Shown here piece after piece: positions 42,101 to 51,079 of a DNA stretch of 64,000 bases (its first letter is position 1; each line of letters opens with the position of its first letter). The notes beneath the pieces were generated by a model. It ran no database searches and was not told the DNA's origin. It worked only from the letters and a program-made list of their open reading frames with translations. The stretch spans positions 124,001 to 188,000 of the forward strand of contig NZ_CP128355.1 in NCBI RefSeq assembly GCF_038789205.1, read 5' to 3'. The translations under genes were made by a program, and so were the position numbers. This stretch comes from Staphylococcus hsinchuensis (lineage in GTDB: Bacteria; Bacillota; Bacilli; Staphylococcales; Staphylococcaceae).

Positions 42101-43356
42101 ACGAACGCATCCCATTCATATGTTTGAGATTCGGTTAATATTACATCGACTGTATAGCCTTGCTGATGTCCTCTAGACCCTCCAGGTAATACCATAATAC
42201 AATTACTGTGGGCAATCGCGACAACTGCACTCGATTTATTAAATCCAGCCGGTTTCACGGTCATTTGTTTACCATCAAATGTCGCTTGAGCACGAACAAA
42301 TCGCATAAATGGATTTGCTTTTTTAAAGTTATCCATTAAAGTTGCTTGTACTACTTGTGGGAAACGCTTATGTGCCCCCATCATAGACAGAACTGCAGGC
42401 TTAACAAACAACTCAAATCCAGTAAAGCAGGCAGATGGATTACCTGACAGACCAAATAAATATTTACCTTGAGCTACAGCAACTGTCGTCACACTACCAG
42501 GTCGCATTGCTACTTTATTGAACAATACGTTTGCATCTAATGCTTCATAAATCTGTGGTAAATAATCAAAATCACCTACTGATACCCCGCCTGTCGTAAT
42601 AACGATATCATGTTGCTTTAACGCTTCAGTAACACGTTGAATAGAACTTTCTAAATCATCTTGTTGTATTTTATAAGTGCTACAAGGTAAGTCTAACTTT
42701 TTACATAATGCAGCTACCATAGGACCATTTGAGTTTCTAATCTTTCCAGGCTCTAATTCATCTTCTACATCTAACAACTCACTACCAGTTGCTATAATAG
42801 CCACGCTCGGTCTTTTAAAAACTGGTATCTCTGTATAACCAAATGTTGCTAATACTGCTATTGTTCCGGCATTGATGTGTTGACCTTTTTCTAAGATCAG
42901 GTCACCTTGTTGCGTTTCTTCACCCTTAAAAGAAATATTTTCATTACGATTAAAAGGTTTACGAATCGTGAAACTTTGATCGCCTTCGACTGTCTGTTCT
43001 AACATAACGACTGCATCTGCACCTTCAGGAACCGCAGCACCTGTCATAATACGCACTGCTTCTTGCTCCCCTACGACTTTTTTCGAAACGTCACCAGCAC
43101 CAATATGATCAATGACATTAAATTCAACTCGGTTGTCACCACTCGCATTTAAAGTATCAACACTGCGAAGTGCAAAACCGTCATACGGTGATTTGTTAAA
43201 ACGAGGAATATCATGAGTTGCTACGATATCTTCTGCTAAAATATAATTTAAGCTTTCATTTAATGAAACCTCTATGGTCTCTGATTGAATATCTTCATTT
43301 ACGATACGTTCTATTGCATTTCCTACGGGTAGTGGCGTTCTTTTCTCAACTGGCAT
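42097..43356 (-). CDS. moeA: Molybdopterin molybdenumtransferase MoeA
   Basis: A 419-aa MoeA that inserts molybdate into adenylylated molybdopterin. The family segments SPYDGFALRS near residue 60, GEIMTGA-like VRIMTGAAVPEGADAVVMLE near 100, TTGGVSVGDFDYL near 253 and FGLSGNPSACFTGFE near 325 are present. The ATG at 43354-43356 has AGGAG 8 nt upstream; the extended frame that crosses the moaC promoter is rejected. First gene of the leftward unit, divergent from moaC. Confidence 0.95.
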   Translation of the reverse strand: MPVEKRTPLPVGNAIERIVNEDIQSETIEVSLNESLNYILAEDIVATHDIPRFNKSPYDGFALRSVDTLNASGDNRVEFNVIDHIGAGDVSKKVVGEQEAVRIMTGAAVPEGADAVVMLEQTVEGDQSFTIRKPFNRNENISFKGEETQQGDLILEKGQHINAGTIAVLATFGYTEIPVFKRPSVAIIATGSELLDVEDELEPGKIRNSNGPMVAALCKKLDLPCSTYKIQQDDLESSIQRVTEALKQHDIVITTGGVSVGDFDYLPQIYEALDANVLFNKVAMRPGSVTTVAVAQGKYLFGLSGNPSACFTGFELFVKPAVLSMMGAHKRFPQVVQATLMDNFKKANPFMRFVRAQATFDGKQMTVKPAGFNKSSAVVAIAHSNCIMVLPGGSRGHQQGYTVDVILTESQTYEWDAFV

Positions 43357-43368
43357 CAAAACTGCTCC

Positions 43369-43408
43369 TTTCGTGTTATAATTTATATTAAAATAAGGAG
43401 GTATTCTT
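43369..43408 (+). promoter_or_regulatory. moaC promoter region with 28-bp repeat and strong ribosome binding site
   Basis: TATAAT (43377-43382) with TG one base upstream (extended -10); no good -35. Positions 43369-43396 are identical to 29754-29781. AAGGAGG follows, 7 nt before the TTG start of moaC. The spacer to moeA is only 52 bp, too short for a molybdenum-cofactor riboswitch. Confidence 0.5.
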
Positions 43409-43897
43409 TTGACTGAATTCACACATATCAATCAACAAGGTAATGCGAAGATGGTCGATGTTTCTAGTAAAGAAGTTACGAAACGAATTGCCGTTGCACA
43501 TTCAAGCATTACTGTAAATCCAGACATATACCAACAGATTGTTCAACATACAAATGATAAAGGTAATGTATTAAATACGGCTCAAATTGCTGGCGTTATG
43601 GCAGCGAAGAACACTTCAAATATGATACCTATGTGCCATCCTTTACCGCTAACCGGCATTGATGTTGTATTTGATTGGAAACAAGCATCCGAATCTTACG
43701 TTTTAAATATTGAGGTCACTGTATCCACTACCGGCAAGACAGGTGTGGAAATGGAAGCTTTAACTGCTGCCTCTGTTACAGCTTTAACGATTTACGATAT
43801 GACGAAAGCACTCGATAAATCAATGGTTATCGGCGAAACTTATCTGCTATCAAAAAGCGGTGGTAAGTCTGGTGACTATACGAGAACAACAGACTAA
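43409..43897 (+). CDS. moaC: Cyclic pyranopterin monophosphate synthase MoaC
   Basis: A 162-aa MoaC that turns 3',8-cyclo-GTP into cPMP with MoaA. It starts at TTG (43409-43411) after AAGGAGG at 7 nt; the product begins (M)[38 protein letters not shown] near residue 70 and [20 protein letters not shown] near 113 are diagnostic. It is the only Moco gene on the + strand, and converges with moaB. Confidence 0.96.
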   Translation: MTEFTHINQQGNAKMVDVSSKEVTKRIAVAHSSITVNPDIYQQIVQHTNDKGNVLNTAQIAGVMAAKNTSNMIPMCHPLPLTGIDVVFDWKQASESYVLNIEVTVSTTGKTGVEMEALTAASVTALTIYDMTKALDKSMVIGETYLLSKSGGKSGDYTRTTD

Positions 43898-43920
43898 TCT
43901 TCATTAATATATATAAATGA

Positions 43921-44424
43921 TTATTTCCTAATTTCTGAGATGAGATGGTTCACTTCTGGTATGATTAATCGATTCATCGCTAATTTTATTGCGCCTGTAG
44001 ATCCAGGTAAGCAAAAGATAAGCTTATCTTTAATTGTGCCACCAATAGCTCTTGAAAGCATTGCACGTGAACCAACATCTTCTACATAACTTAAATACCT
44101 AAAGAGTTCACCAAATCCTTCTATCTCTTTAGTTAAATAAGGTTCAATCGCTTCAATCGTAACGTCTCTTTCGGCAATACCTGTGCCTCCTGTCGTAATA
44201 ATTACATCGACATCTTGGGCAAGCCATTCTTGAAGTTGCTGCTGAATAGCATCTATCTCATCCTTCACTATGACATAATGTATCTCGGAATCTACAGTCA
44301 TGTCGCTTTCAGATAGAAGGTTTTGTATCAATTGTCCCCCTTTATCTGTATTAACGTCCCTCGTGTCAGAAATAGTAAGCACTGCACATTTAATATTTCT
44401 CTTTAATGTTTCATTATGATGCAT
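43921..44424 (-). CDS. moaB: Molybdenum cofactor biosynthesis protein MoaB
   Basis: A 167-aa MoaB/Mog-family protein that adenylylates molybdopterin. [20 protein letters not shown] and [20 protein letters not shown] (GGTG motif) are conserved, as is the [14 protein letters not shown] block. It follows moeB by 12 bp on the same strand. Confidence 0.94.
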   Translation of the reverse strand: MHHNETLKRNIKCAVLTISDTRDVNTDKGGQLIQNLLSESDMTVDSEIHYVIVKDEIDAIQQQLQEWLAQDVDVIITTGGTGIAERDVTIEAIEPYLTKEIEGFGELFRYLSYVEDVGSRAMLSRAIGGTIKDKLIFCLPGSTGAIKLAMNRLIIPEVNHLISEIRK

Positions 44425-44436
44425 AAGTCCACTCCT

Positions 44437-45438
44437 CTACCCAAATAATTTATTGATTAAGGTCGTTGCTTGTTGCGGATTCGTCATACCATGTATTAAA
44501 AAACGCCCCCCTTTAAAGTAAACGATGCGATGATGATTAAAGTTAAAATGTATCATATAATGATTAGAACGATATTGAATATGACGTTGATATAAAAATG
44601 TTTCCAATATTTCCCAGGTAATATTGTTGTTTTCATATTGTACCGTATCTCTACCACATAAACTCGCATATTGACGCTTTGCTTCATTTAAATATGGAAA
44701 TGTGGGTGACTCTCCACATGTGGCACACTCGTTTCGTTGAAGTTTACTAAAACCAAATTGAAAGTGTTCACCCTCCCATATGTCACCGTATGTTACTTTA
44801 GGTGTAAAACTTTGATGCGTTAATATTTTCATAGCATCACGAACTTGTAGACTGGTCGTCATCGTTACAGCAGGATGAATTACCCCCACTGTATCACATG
44901 TGACATTGATTGTTGGTAGTTGAGGAACTAAACAATTAAAACATGGTGTTTCACCAGGGATAAATGCTGCTTCAATATATGTACTTTGTACAACTCCACC
45001 ATAAATCCACGGTGTGTGTTGTTGATATGCAAAGTCATTTATTAACTGACGTGTTTCAAAGTTATCTGTCGCATCTATAATAAGTTGAACATTTTGAGCA
45101 TAATTCTCTAGAAACCACCGGTCCATATTTCCAATATGAGCTTCAATGCTTACGTCTTCACGTATAAGCTTTAATTTATTCTCAGCAGCAATCACTTTAG
45201 GCAAAGCTTGGCGAGCATCACGTTCAGTAAATAAAGTTTGTCTTTGCAAGTTGCTTTCTTCAATATAATCACGGTCAATCATCGTTAAATGACCGATACC
45301 TGCTCTTACTAAACTTTCGGCAACATGCGTTCCTAAGGCTCCCATGCCTACAATCAATACACGTGCGTCCATCAGTTGTTGTTGCCCATGTTGACCTATA
45401 TGTTTAAACAACGTTTGTCTAGAATATTTATCACTCAT
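44437..45438 (-). CDS. moeB: MoeB/ThiF family sulphur-carrier adenylyltransferase
   Basis: A 333-aa E1-like enzyme. VLIVGMGALGTHVAESLVRA near residue 30 is the ATP-binding GxGxxG motif, DYIEESNLQRQTLF the adenylation site with the conserved Arg, and the zinc site is CFNC near 172 and CATC near 245. It activates the MoaD C-terminus; a role in thiamin synthesis is also possible for this family. The start at 45436-45438 is preferred over an upstream one by family N-terminus (SDKYSRQTLF). First gene of moeB-moaB. Confidence 0.9.
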   Translation of the reverse strand: MSDKYSRQTLFKHIGQHGQQQLMDARVLIVGMGALGTHVAESLVRAGIGHLTMIDRDYIEESNLQRQTLFTERDARQALPKVIAAENKLKLIREDVSIEAHIGNMDRWFLENYAQNVQLIIDATDNFETRQLINDFAYQQHTPWIYGGVVQSTYIEAAFIPGETPCFNCLVPQLPTINVTCDTVGVIHPAVTMTTSLQVRDAMKILTHQSFTPKVTYGDIWEGEHFQFGFSKLQRNECATCGESPTFPYLNEAKRQYASLCGRDTVQYENNNITWEILETFLYQRHIQYRSNHYMIHFNFNHHRIVYFKGGRFLIHGMTNPQQATTLINKLFG

Positions 45439-45650
45439 CGCAATTAATTCCCCTCTCAATCATTATATTCATTATAAAACTTGCACATTTATGTAACAAT
45501 GGTTTACACCTGTTCTAGCAAAATCATTAAAAATTCCCAAAAGGTTGATGTATATTTCTTAGTCATTGCATCAAATGAAAAAACAAAGTAATATCTAAAT
45601 AAATAGTTGAATTTGGGTGTACAGTTGTTTCATAATCATTTAAAATTGTA

Positions 45651-45718
45651 AGTTGCAACTATAATAATATTTTTTAAAAGTCACAACATAAAATGTAAAT
45701 GTAACAATCGTTTTCTAT
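45651..45718 (+). promoter_or_regulatory. Promoter region of the GbsR-like gene with palindrome and 20-bp repeat
   Basis: AGTTGCAACT (45651-45660), a perfect 10-bp palindrome, overlaps the first base of TATAAT (45660-45665). A 20-bp element at 45699-45718 is identical to 58423-58442. The remaining 45439-45650 stretch is AT-rich with no ORF seen. Confidence 0.4.
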
Positions 45719-45768
45719 CAATTAATTAAAAGGTAACTAAACATATACAATGCAATGGAGGTGAGATT

Positions 45769-46323
45769 GTGGGACGAGCAAAAGATTATACAGAGCAATT
45801 AGATATAGCTAAAGATATAGTTATAAACTCAATTGGAGAAACAATGGATTTGTATGGTGTTAATCGTAGCGTAGGTAATCTATATGGAACGATGGTATTC
45901 GAACACAAGAGCATGACATTAGACGAAATGCGCAATGAACTACAAATGAGTAAACCTAGCATGAGCGCTGGGGTAAAAAGATTACAAGAATTTGATGGAG
46001 TCAAACAAGACTTTATACGAGGCAGTCGTAAACAGCATTTTACCGCTGAAAAAGATTTCTTTACTTTCTTTGGCAACTTCTTTTCACAAAAATGGGAACG
46101 TGAAATTAAATTAAATTTAGAAGCAATACATAAAGCTGAAGATATACTAAATCCAATCGTACAATCTGACTCCACATCGACAGAAATTAGAGAGGAAGCA
46201 ACCAAATTACTGACTCAAATTGAACATTCAAAAACGTATTATGCTTGGCTTTCAACATTAAGCAATGCATTAGCGACAGGTGAAATATTCAAAGCTTTTC
46301 CGATACCAGAAGACAATGCATAA
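45769..46323 (+). CDS. GbsR/MarR family regulator, CudC-like
   Basis: A 184-aa protein starting at GTG (GGAGG 7 nt before). The sequence MGRAKDYTEQLDIAKDIVIN, DLYGVNRSVGNLYGTMVFEH and LQMSKPSMSAGVKRLQEFDG places it in the GbsR family, winged-helix repressors of choline-to-glycine-betaine genes; in S. xylosus CudC is the matching regulator. No choline dehydrogenase or transporter gene is next to it: moeB lies on one side and modC on the other, so its targets are elsewhere or different. Confidence 0.85.
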   Translation: MGRAKDYTEQLDIAKDIVINSIGETMDLYGVNRSVGNLYGTMVFEHKSMTLDEMRNELQMSKPSMSAGVKRLQEFDGVKQDFIRGSRKQHFTAEKDFFTFFGNFFSQKWEREIKLNLEAIHKAEDILNPIVQSDSTSTEIREEATKLLTQIEHSKTYYAWLSTLSNALATGEIFKAFPIPEDNA

Positions 46324-46340
46324 TGTCTGCCTATATATAA

Positions 46341-46398
46341 AGAGCAAAACGTTGAAATCTAATTAAATTGTTAGATTTTAACGTTTTGCTCCTTTTTT
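46341..46398. terminator. Bidirectional terminator between the GbsR-like gene and modC
   Basis: GAGCAAAACGTT (46342-46353) pairs with 46380-46391, with further pairing of AAATCTAA and TTAGATTT inside, followed by CCTTTTTT. Confidence 0.9.
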
Positions 46399-46422
46399 AA
46401 TTCAAATTGAGAATAAGATATA

Positions 46423-47037
46423 TTAACGTGATACCTCAAGATCAATGATTTCGTGTGCTAATGATTGTGCCTCAAATTTCGAATGCGTAACGAAAATGAT
46501 TGGAATTTGCCACTGTTCAAAAATATTACGTACAAGCGAGATACTTTCATCTTTTGTATCATCATCTAAACTTGAGAATGGTTCATCTAACAGTACTAAG
46601 TCGGGCTTGGTACTTAACGTCCTTGCTAATGCAACACGTTGCGATTCCCCGCCTGATAATTGACGTGGATATTGCTCACTTAATTCAGCAATGTTGAGCT
46701 GATGCATGATATTTTCAATATGATCGCTATGTTGAGCCATGAACGTAATATTCTGATAAACTGTCATATTTGGAAAGAGTTGATAATCTTGAAATAAATA
46801 GCCGATGTTACGCTTTTGAATCTTCACTTCTTTATTATTTTCCGTATCAGTTAATGTTCTATTATTTAGATTTAAGTAACAAGCGTTAGCTCGTTTTAAA
46901 CCAGCTATAATATTTAAAATTGTAGTCTTCCCTCTTCCGGAACGACCTTTGATTGCATATATTTTCGGGGTAGTATCCTTTATGTTTATAGAAAGTTGAT
47001 AGTTATTGAGTTCATGTTTTAATTTGAGTTCAATCAA
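46423..47037 (-). CDS. modC: Molybdate ABC transporter ATP-binding protein ModC
   Basis: A 204-aa ABC ATPase, short form without the C-terminal molybdate-binding (TOBE) domain found in E. coli ModC. Walker A GRSGRGKTT near residue 31, signature LSGGESQRVALART near 124, Walker B DLVLLDEPFSSLDD. It starts at TTG (47035-47037) directly after the modB stop, with AGGAGG 8 nt upstream. Confidence 0.92.
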   Translation of the reverse strand: MIELKLKHELNNYQLSINIKDTTPKIYAIKGRSGRGKTTILNIIAGLKRANACYLNLNNRTLTDTENNKEVKIQKRNIGYLFQDYQLFPNMTVYQNITFMAQHSDHIENIMHQLNIAELSEQYPRQLSGGESQRVALARTLSTKPDLVLLDEPFSSLDDDTKDESISLVRNIFEQWQIPIIFVTHSKFEAQSLAHEIIDLEVSR

Positions 47038-47709
47038 TTATCTGTCCTCCTGATACGGTGCTTTATTCAATGCATTGATGGTGCCTATAACAGTAATTGC
47101 AAATGCTACCAATACAACAACCCATAACCAGGCTTGATTTTCCTTACCTTGTTCCACTAAAAAGTATATTTCTAATGGTAAAGTGTTCGTTTTATGAGGG
47201 ATGTAACTTGCCACCATAAGCGTAGCCCCAAACTCCCCTATAGCCCGCGCAAAACTCATCATAATACCTGCGAGCATTGACCTTTTCGATAAAGGTAGAA
47301 TTATTTTCAAAAAAATCTTACCTTCACTCGCCCCCATTGTTCGAGCTGTATTCAACATCTTCTCATCTATATTTCTAAATCCTTGAACTGTATGTTGATA
47401 CATTAATGGAAAGCTTACTATGACTGATGCAATGATGGCCCCGACCAATGTAAAAACCACAGGTAAATGCAAAATATGTGCAAAGAAAAAACCAATGGGA
47501 CTATGAGGTGAAAATACAATTAACAAGATAAACCCCATTACTGTCGGTGGTAAAACGATGGGTAACACGATAACACTCTCGATTAATCTTATTAACCACC
47601 CACGTCGATGATACAAGCATTTCGCGATTAGTATACCGAATAATGTAACTATGATTGTGCTAATAATTGCCACCTTTAAAGAAATCCAAAACGGTGTAAT
47701 ATCCGGCAT
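47038..47709 (-). CDS. modB: Molybdate ABC transporter permease ModB
   Basis: A 223-aa permease with about five or six helices. The EAA-type loop MGASEGKIFLKIILPLSKRS (about 124-144) contacts ModC, followed by FARAIGEFGATLMVASYIP, the ModB signature. It follows modA by 11 bp. Confidence 0.94.
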   Translation of the reverse strand: MPDITPFWISLKVAIISTIIVTLFGILIAKCLYHRRGWLIRLIESVIVLPIVLPPTVMGFILLIVFSPHSPIGFFFAHILHLPVVFTLVGAIIASVIVSFPLMYQHTVQGFRNIDEKMLNTARTMGASEGKIFLKIILPLSKRSMLAGIMMSFARAIGEFGATLMVASYIPHKTNTLPLEIYFLVEQGKENQAWLWVVVLVAFAITVIGTINALNKAPYQEDR

Positions 47710-47720
47710 CTTGTTACCCC

Positions 47721-48494
47721 CTATACCTCAAAGTGATATTTTTTCAAAATCTTTTTAGCTTGCTTAGACTTTAAGAATTGCATCCACTGTTTGCCCATTT
47801 TTTTATCCGATACCGTTGCGCCTTCATATTTAATAGGCTGTTTTAATGATAAATGATCAATGACTTTAACTTGGTTTGAATTGTTGCGCTTACTTTGATA
47901 ATAATCTGTTTGATAAACATATCCAAGCTGTGCGTTACCTTTTTCAACATAATTTAACACTTGTCTAACATCTTTAGCGAACACTAATTTCGGTTGAACT
48001 TGTTTGTATAAATGATGGTTTGTTAAATATTGCTGTGCATACTTACCTGCAGGGACTGACTTAGGTTCACCAATAGCTAATTTATCTTCTTGTTTTAAAG
48101 ACTTCACAGATTTATATCTCGTATCCTTTTGACCAATTAAAACAAGTTTATTTTGAGCGTATATAAATTTATTATTGGCTTTACCTTTGAGAGCATCTAT
48201 ATCTTTCGTGTTCGCTGACATAAATACATCTACGGGAGCGCCATTTTTAATTTGTTGTCTAAGTGAACCTGAACCACCGTAGTTAAATTCTATGTTGACG
48301 CCTTTATGTTGCTTCTCGAAAGCTTTTTCTAATGCTTTAGTCACATCAGTTAAGCTTGCAGCTGCTGCTATATGTAATGTGTGTTTATCGTCATTTGATG
48401 TTTGAGACTCGTTCTTTCGGGGCATTTCACAACCTGCTACCGTTGAAGAAATTAACCCTAAAGTTATAAAAGCTGTTAATAATCTTTTTTTCAT
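47721..48494 (-). CDS. modA: Molybdate-binding lipoprotein ModA
   Basis: A 257-aa solute-binding protein. Signal sequence MKKRLLTAFITLGLIS with lipobox VAGC (lipidated Cys22). AAASLTDVTKALEKAF and FNYGGSGSLRQQIKNGAPVD are the anion-binding segments of the ModA family. The ATG at 48492-48494 has AGGAG 9 nt upstream; upstream starts are rejected because they destroy the signal peptide layout. First gene of modABC, divergent from fdhD. Confidence 0.94.
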   Translation of the reverse strand: MKKRLLTAFITLGLISSTVAGCEMPRKNESQTSNDDKHTLHIAAAASLTDVTKALEKAFEKQHKGVNIEFNYGGSGSLRQQIKNGAPVDVFMSANTKDIDALKGKANNKFIYAQNKLVLIGQKDTRYKSVKSLKQEDKLAIGEPKSVPAGKYAQQYLTNHHLYKQVQPKLVFAKDVRQVLNYVEKGNAQLGYVYQTDYYQSKRNNSNQVKVIDHLSLKQPIKYEGATVSDKKMGKQWMQFLKSKQAKKILKKYHFEV

Positions 48495-48622
48495 AAACAT
48501 TAACTCCTTCTTCTCTATTATATGACTCACTGTTTAAAAACAAAAGTGCAAGCAACCTCCTAATCTTTGTTTAATATGAGGAATGCGATAAAATAGAATT
48601 GAAGATGAAATGGGGTTATAAA

Positions 48623-49426
48623 ATGAATGAAGACGTACAGAAAAACAAACCTATCATTAGATACGAAAACGGTGAACTTAAAGAAAAGACAGACCACTAT
48701 GTAACCGAATTTCCATTAACGATTAATGTCAACGGCGAGGAATTTGCTACAGTTATTTGTAGCCCAAACCATTTAGAAGAACTTGTGTTAGGTTTTTTAG
48801 CTTCTGAAGGCGCAATTTTAAAAAGAGACGATTTACAATCTATACAAATAGACGATAGTAAAGGGTTCGCACACGTAAAACTCACACACCCTCTTGGGGA
48901 ACGTTTTGAATATTCTACCAAACGTATGATTGCTTCATGTTGCGGAAAAAGTCGTGCATTTTACTTTCATAATGATGCAGCTATCGCTAAAACTTCTATG
49001 ACCAAAATGGCAATTCAACCGCAACAAGTCATCAATATGATGGAACAACTACAGAAAGCGAGTAGGATATTCAAACAAACAGGTGGCTTGCATAACGCGG
49101 CTATTTCAGATGCTGATGCATTTTTTGAACACAGACAAGATATCGGCCGTCATAATGCTTTAGACAAATTGTATGGATATTGTATTCAAAATCATATTCC
49201 TGTGAGAGATAAAATTTTAATATTTAGTGGACGTATTTCTTCTGAAATATTATTAAAAGCTTCAAAAATTGGGGTCGGCATGATTCTTTCCAAGTCAGCG
49301 CCAACAACGTTAGCGGTCGAACTCGCACACGATTTGAACATTACGGCAATTGGTTTTATAAGAGACGGTCACTTTAATATATATAGTCATCCAGAACGCA
49401 TAAAAGAAAGCGGGAACGAAATCTAA
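48623..49426 (+). CDS. fdhD: Formate dehydrogenase accessory sulfurtransferase FdhD
   Basis: A 267-aa FdhD that passes sulphur to the molybdenum cofactor of formate dehydrogenase. ASCCGKSRAF near residue 105 holds the cysteine pair; FKQTGGLHNAAISD, DIGRHNALDKLYGY and FSGRISSEILLKA are conserved. The ATG at 48623 is chosen over one eight codons upstream because GGGG lies between them at the right distance. Its divergence from modABC ties molybdate supply to formate dehydrogenase. Confidence 0.93.
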   Translation: MNEDVQKNKPIIRYENGELKEKTDHYVTEFPLTINVNGEEFATVICSPNHLEELVLGFLASEGAILKRDDLQSIQIDDSKGFAHVKLTHPLGERFEYSTKRMIASCCGKSRAFYFHNDAAIAKTSMTKMAIQPQQVINMMEQLQKASRIFKQTGGLHNAAISDADAFFEHRQDIGRHNALDKLYGYCIQNHIPVRDKILIFSGRISSEILLKASKIGVGMILSKSAPTTLAVELAHDLNITAIGFIRDGHFNIYSHPERIKESGNEI

Positions 49427-49447
49427 ATATAGATTTCTAATTCCCGC
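49410..49447 (+). terminator. Hairpin overlapping the fdhD stop codon
   Basis: GCGGGAACGAAATCT (49410-49424) pairs with 49431-49447 with a small bulge. The fdhD stop TAA (49424-49426) lies at the edge of the loop. The following sequence is T-rich rather than a pure T-run. Confidence 0.65.
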
Positions 49448-49498
49448 TTATTAATTAAATTATTATAGTAGGCATTTCAAAAATAGAGAGTTACATAA

Positions 49499-50248
49499 TT
49501 AAACCATTTCTTCATTAACGATTTGATAGCAACGACTCACGAATCTATACCCCTGCTTTATATACATATTGCGCGCACTATCTTGTCCATCTGCAATAAG
49601 GATAATTGTCTTATTACGATCAACTTGAGCTACAAAGCTTTGCATCGCACTACCTATACCTTGACGCTGGTAAGGCTCAAGTACCCCAAACCCATCAATT
49701 TCAATAAATTGATGGGAGCTAATCATATCCAATATCCCTACAGGGGTACCATCTCTATATGCGACAATTCGTGATTTTGCATCTTTATCAAAGTCTGTAT
49801 AAATTCGAGTAACATTATTTTCAGTAAATGTTTCGCCAAAAGGCAATGAAAATTGGCGAAATACATCTATATAATCGTCTAAATTGTTAGAAGTTACATA
49901 TTCTATATGTACATTTGAATTATGTTTCAGTTTTAAATGATTAGCTTTAATCGCGTAAAGTTCCATGAGACCTATTTCAAAGCCATGTCCTTTAATTGTG
50001 TCAATCCAATCATGATTAAGTGATTCATTTTCAGGAAAGGTAAATGCCAGATGATTCGAATGTTGAGACAAATGTAATGTTAATTGGTATTCCAAATCGT
50101 GCTTCCATTTAGTTAATGAAGGCATTTGATGATAAACCCATTTATTAGCATCAAAAACGTCTAGTTCATCTGGTGTTAAGTATATTGTTTCACTTTCATT
50201 TTTAGAATATATTTGTCCTTGCTGATAAATATCTTTCATACTTATCAT
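49499..50248 (-). CDS. GNAT family N-acetyltransferase
   Basis: A 249-aa protein. The C-terminal part (about 125-245) is a GNAT domain with motif A VLEPYQRQGIGSAMQSFVAQ (Q/RxxGxG/A, acetyl-CoA binding) and a final ARNMYIKQGYRFVSRC. The N-terminal 120 residues are a second, probably non-catalytic module. The first ATG (50246-50248) has AGGTG 8 nt upstream. Substrate unknown. Confidence 0.82.
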   Translation of the reverse strand: MISMKDIYQQGQIYSKNESETIYLTPDELDVFDANKWVYHQMPSLTKWKHDLEYQLTLHLSQHSNHLAFTFPENESLNHDWIDTIKGHGFEIGLMELYAIKANHLKLKHNSNVHIEYVTSNNLDDYIDVFRQFSLPFGETFTENNVTRIYTDFDKDAKSRIVAYRDGTPVGILDMISSHQFIEIDGFGVLEPYQRQGIGSAMQSFVAQVDRNKTIILIADGQDSARNMYIKQGYRFVSRCYQIVNEEMV

Positions 50249-50277
50249 ATTGGCATCACCTTTTTAAATAGTTACGA

Positions 50278-50826
50278 TTATTTAAGTAATTGTTGGAAAC
50301 GTGTGTGATTTAATAAAATATTTCCTACAACACTTGCTATAATCGCTTTAACAACGTCTCCTGGTATAAATGCTAGTGAAAATGTGATTGATTTAGTAAA
50401 TGGTAAGTTGGTAATCATTCCCATAATAATCGTACCAACGATATCTAACATTAATACTCCAATGACTAACGTTGCACCAAGTAATATAATTAAATTTATT
50501 TTATTATAATATAAATCTCTCACTAAACCAATGAGATACGCAACGACAGGATATAAAAATAAAAATCCAGCTGATGGGCCTGCAAAAGAACCGATACTTC
50601 CGCGACCACCTGATAATAACGGTAGACCAGCAGCTACGAGTAATAGGAATACAATTACACTGAGCGTACCATATTTACGTCCGAGTAATATCCCAGCTAA
50701 AAAGATACCAATATTCTGTACTACAATAGGTACAGGCATAAATGGCAACGGTATCGATGGGACGAAACCTAAGACCGCTATAATCGCTGTCATAAGTGCT
50801 GTAAAAATCAAATTTTTTGTTGTCAT
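50278..50826 (-). CDS. bioY: Biotin transporter BioY (ECF S component)
   Basis: A 182-aa membrane protein with six helices. MTTKNLIFTALMTAIIAVLG, PFMPVPIVVQNIGIFLAG and FAGPSAGFLFLYPVVAYLIG are typical of BioY. The ATG at 50824-50826 has GGAGG 9 nt upstream; the open frame continues 62 codons upstream across the operator and is rejected. It would work with EcfA1A2T (4257-6722). A BirA-type operator overlaps its promoter. Confidence 0.95.
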   Translation of the reverse strand: MTTKNLIFTALMTAIIAVLGFVPSIPLPFMPVPIVVQNIGIFLAGILLGRKYGTLSVIVFLLLVAAGLPLLSGGRGSIGSFAGPSAGFLFLYPVVAYLIGLVRDLYYNKINLIILLGATLVIGVLMLDIVGTIIMGMITNLPFTKSITFSLAFIPGDVVKAIIASVVGNILLNHTRFQQLLK

Positions 50827-50851
50827 ATTTATAAACCTCCTCAATTTCATG

Positions 50852-50895
50852 ATTATACCACCAATGTAAACATATAAAAACAAAAAGTTTACATT
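50852..50895 (-). promoter_or_regulatory. BirA-type operator and -10 box of bioY
   Basis: AATGTAAAC (50863-50871), 15 bp, GTTTACATT (50887-50895): a perfect 9-bp palindrome with the 15-bp spacing known for BirA operators. A leftward TATAAT (complement of 50852-50857) lies just downstream, so BirA bound to biotinyl-AMP would cover the -35 region. Confidence 0.9.
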
Positions 50896-50984
50896 TGATG
50901 GGAAAAACTTTTCTTTTTCATAAAATAACATACTTCTAGTATAAATTATTAAATTTTCGTGCACCTGTGCCCTTAGGGGGCTCA

Positions 50985-51022
50985 TCTCAAAAAAGAACCT
51001 AAGACAACACAACTGTCTTAGG
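50985..51022 (-). terminator. Terminator after fhuD2
   Basis: CCTAAGACA (50998-51006) pairs with 51014-51022; in the leftward sense followed by a run of six T (50989-50994). Confidence 0.85.
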
Positions 51023-51079
51023 CTCTATGTTCCCATTTATATTAATAACATAATTACACTGATAATCTATTTTATAATT

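Noticed and set aside
43357..43408. Molybdenum-cofactor riboswitch before moeA or moaC
   Set aside because: The shared spacer is only 52 bp, far too short for that structure.
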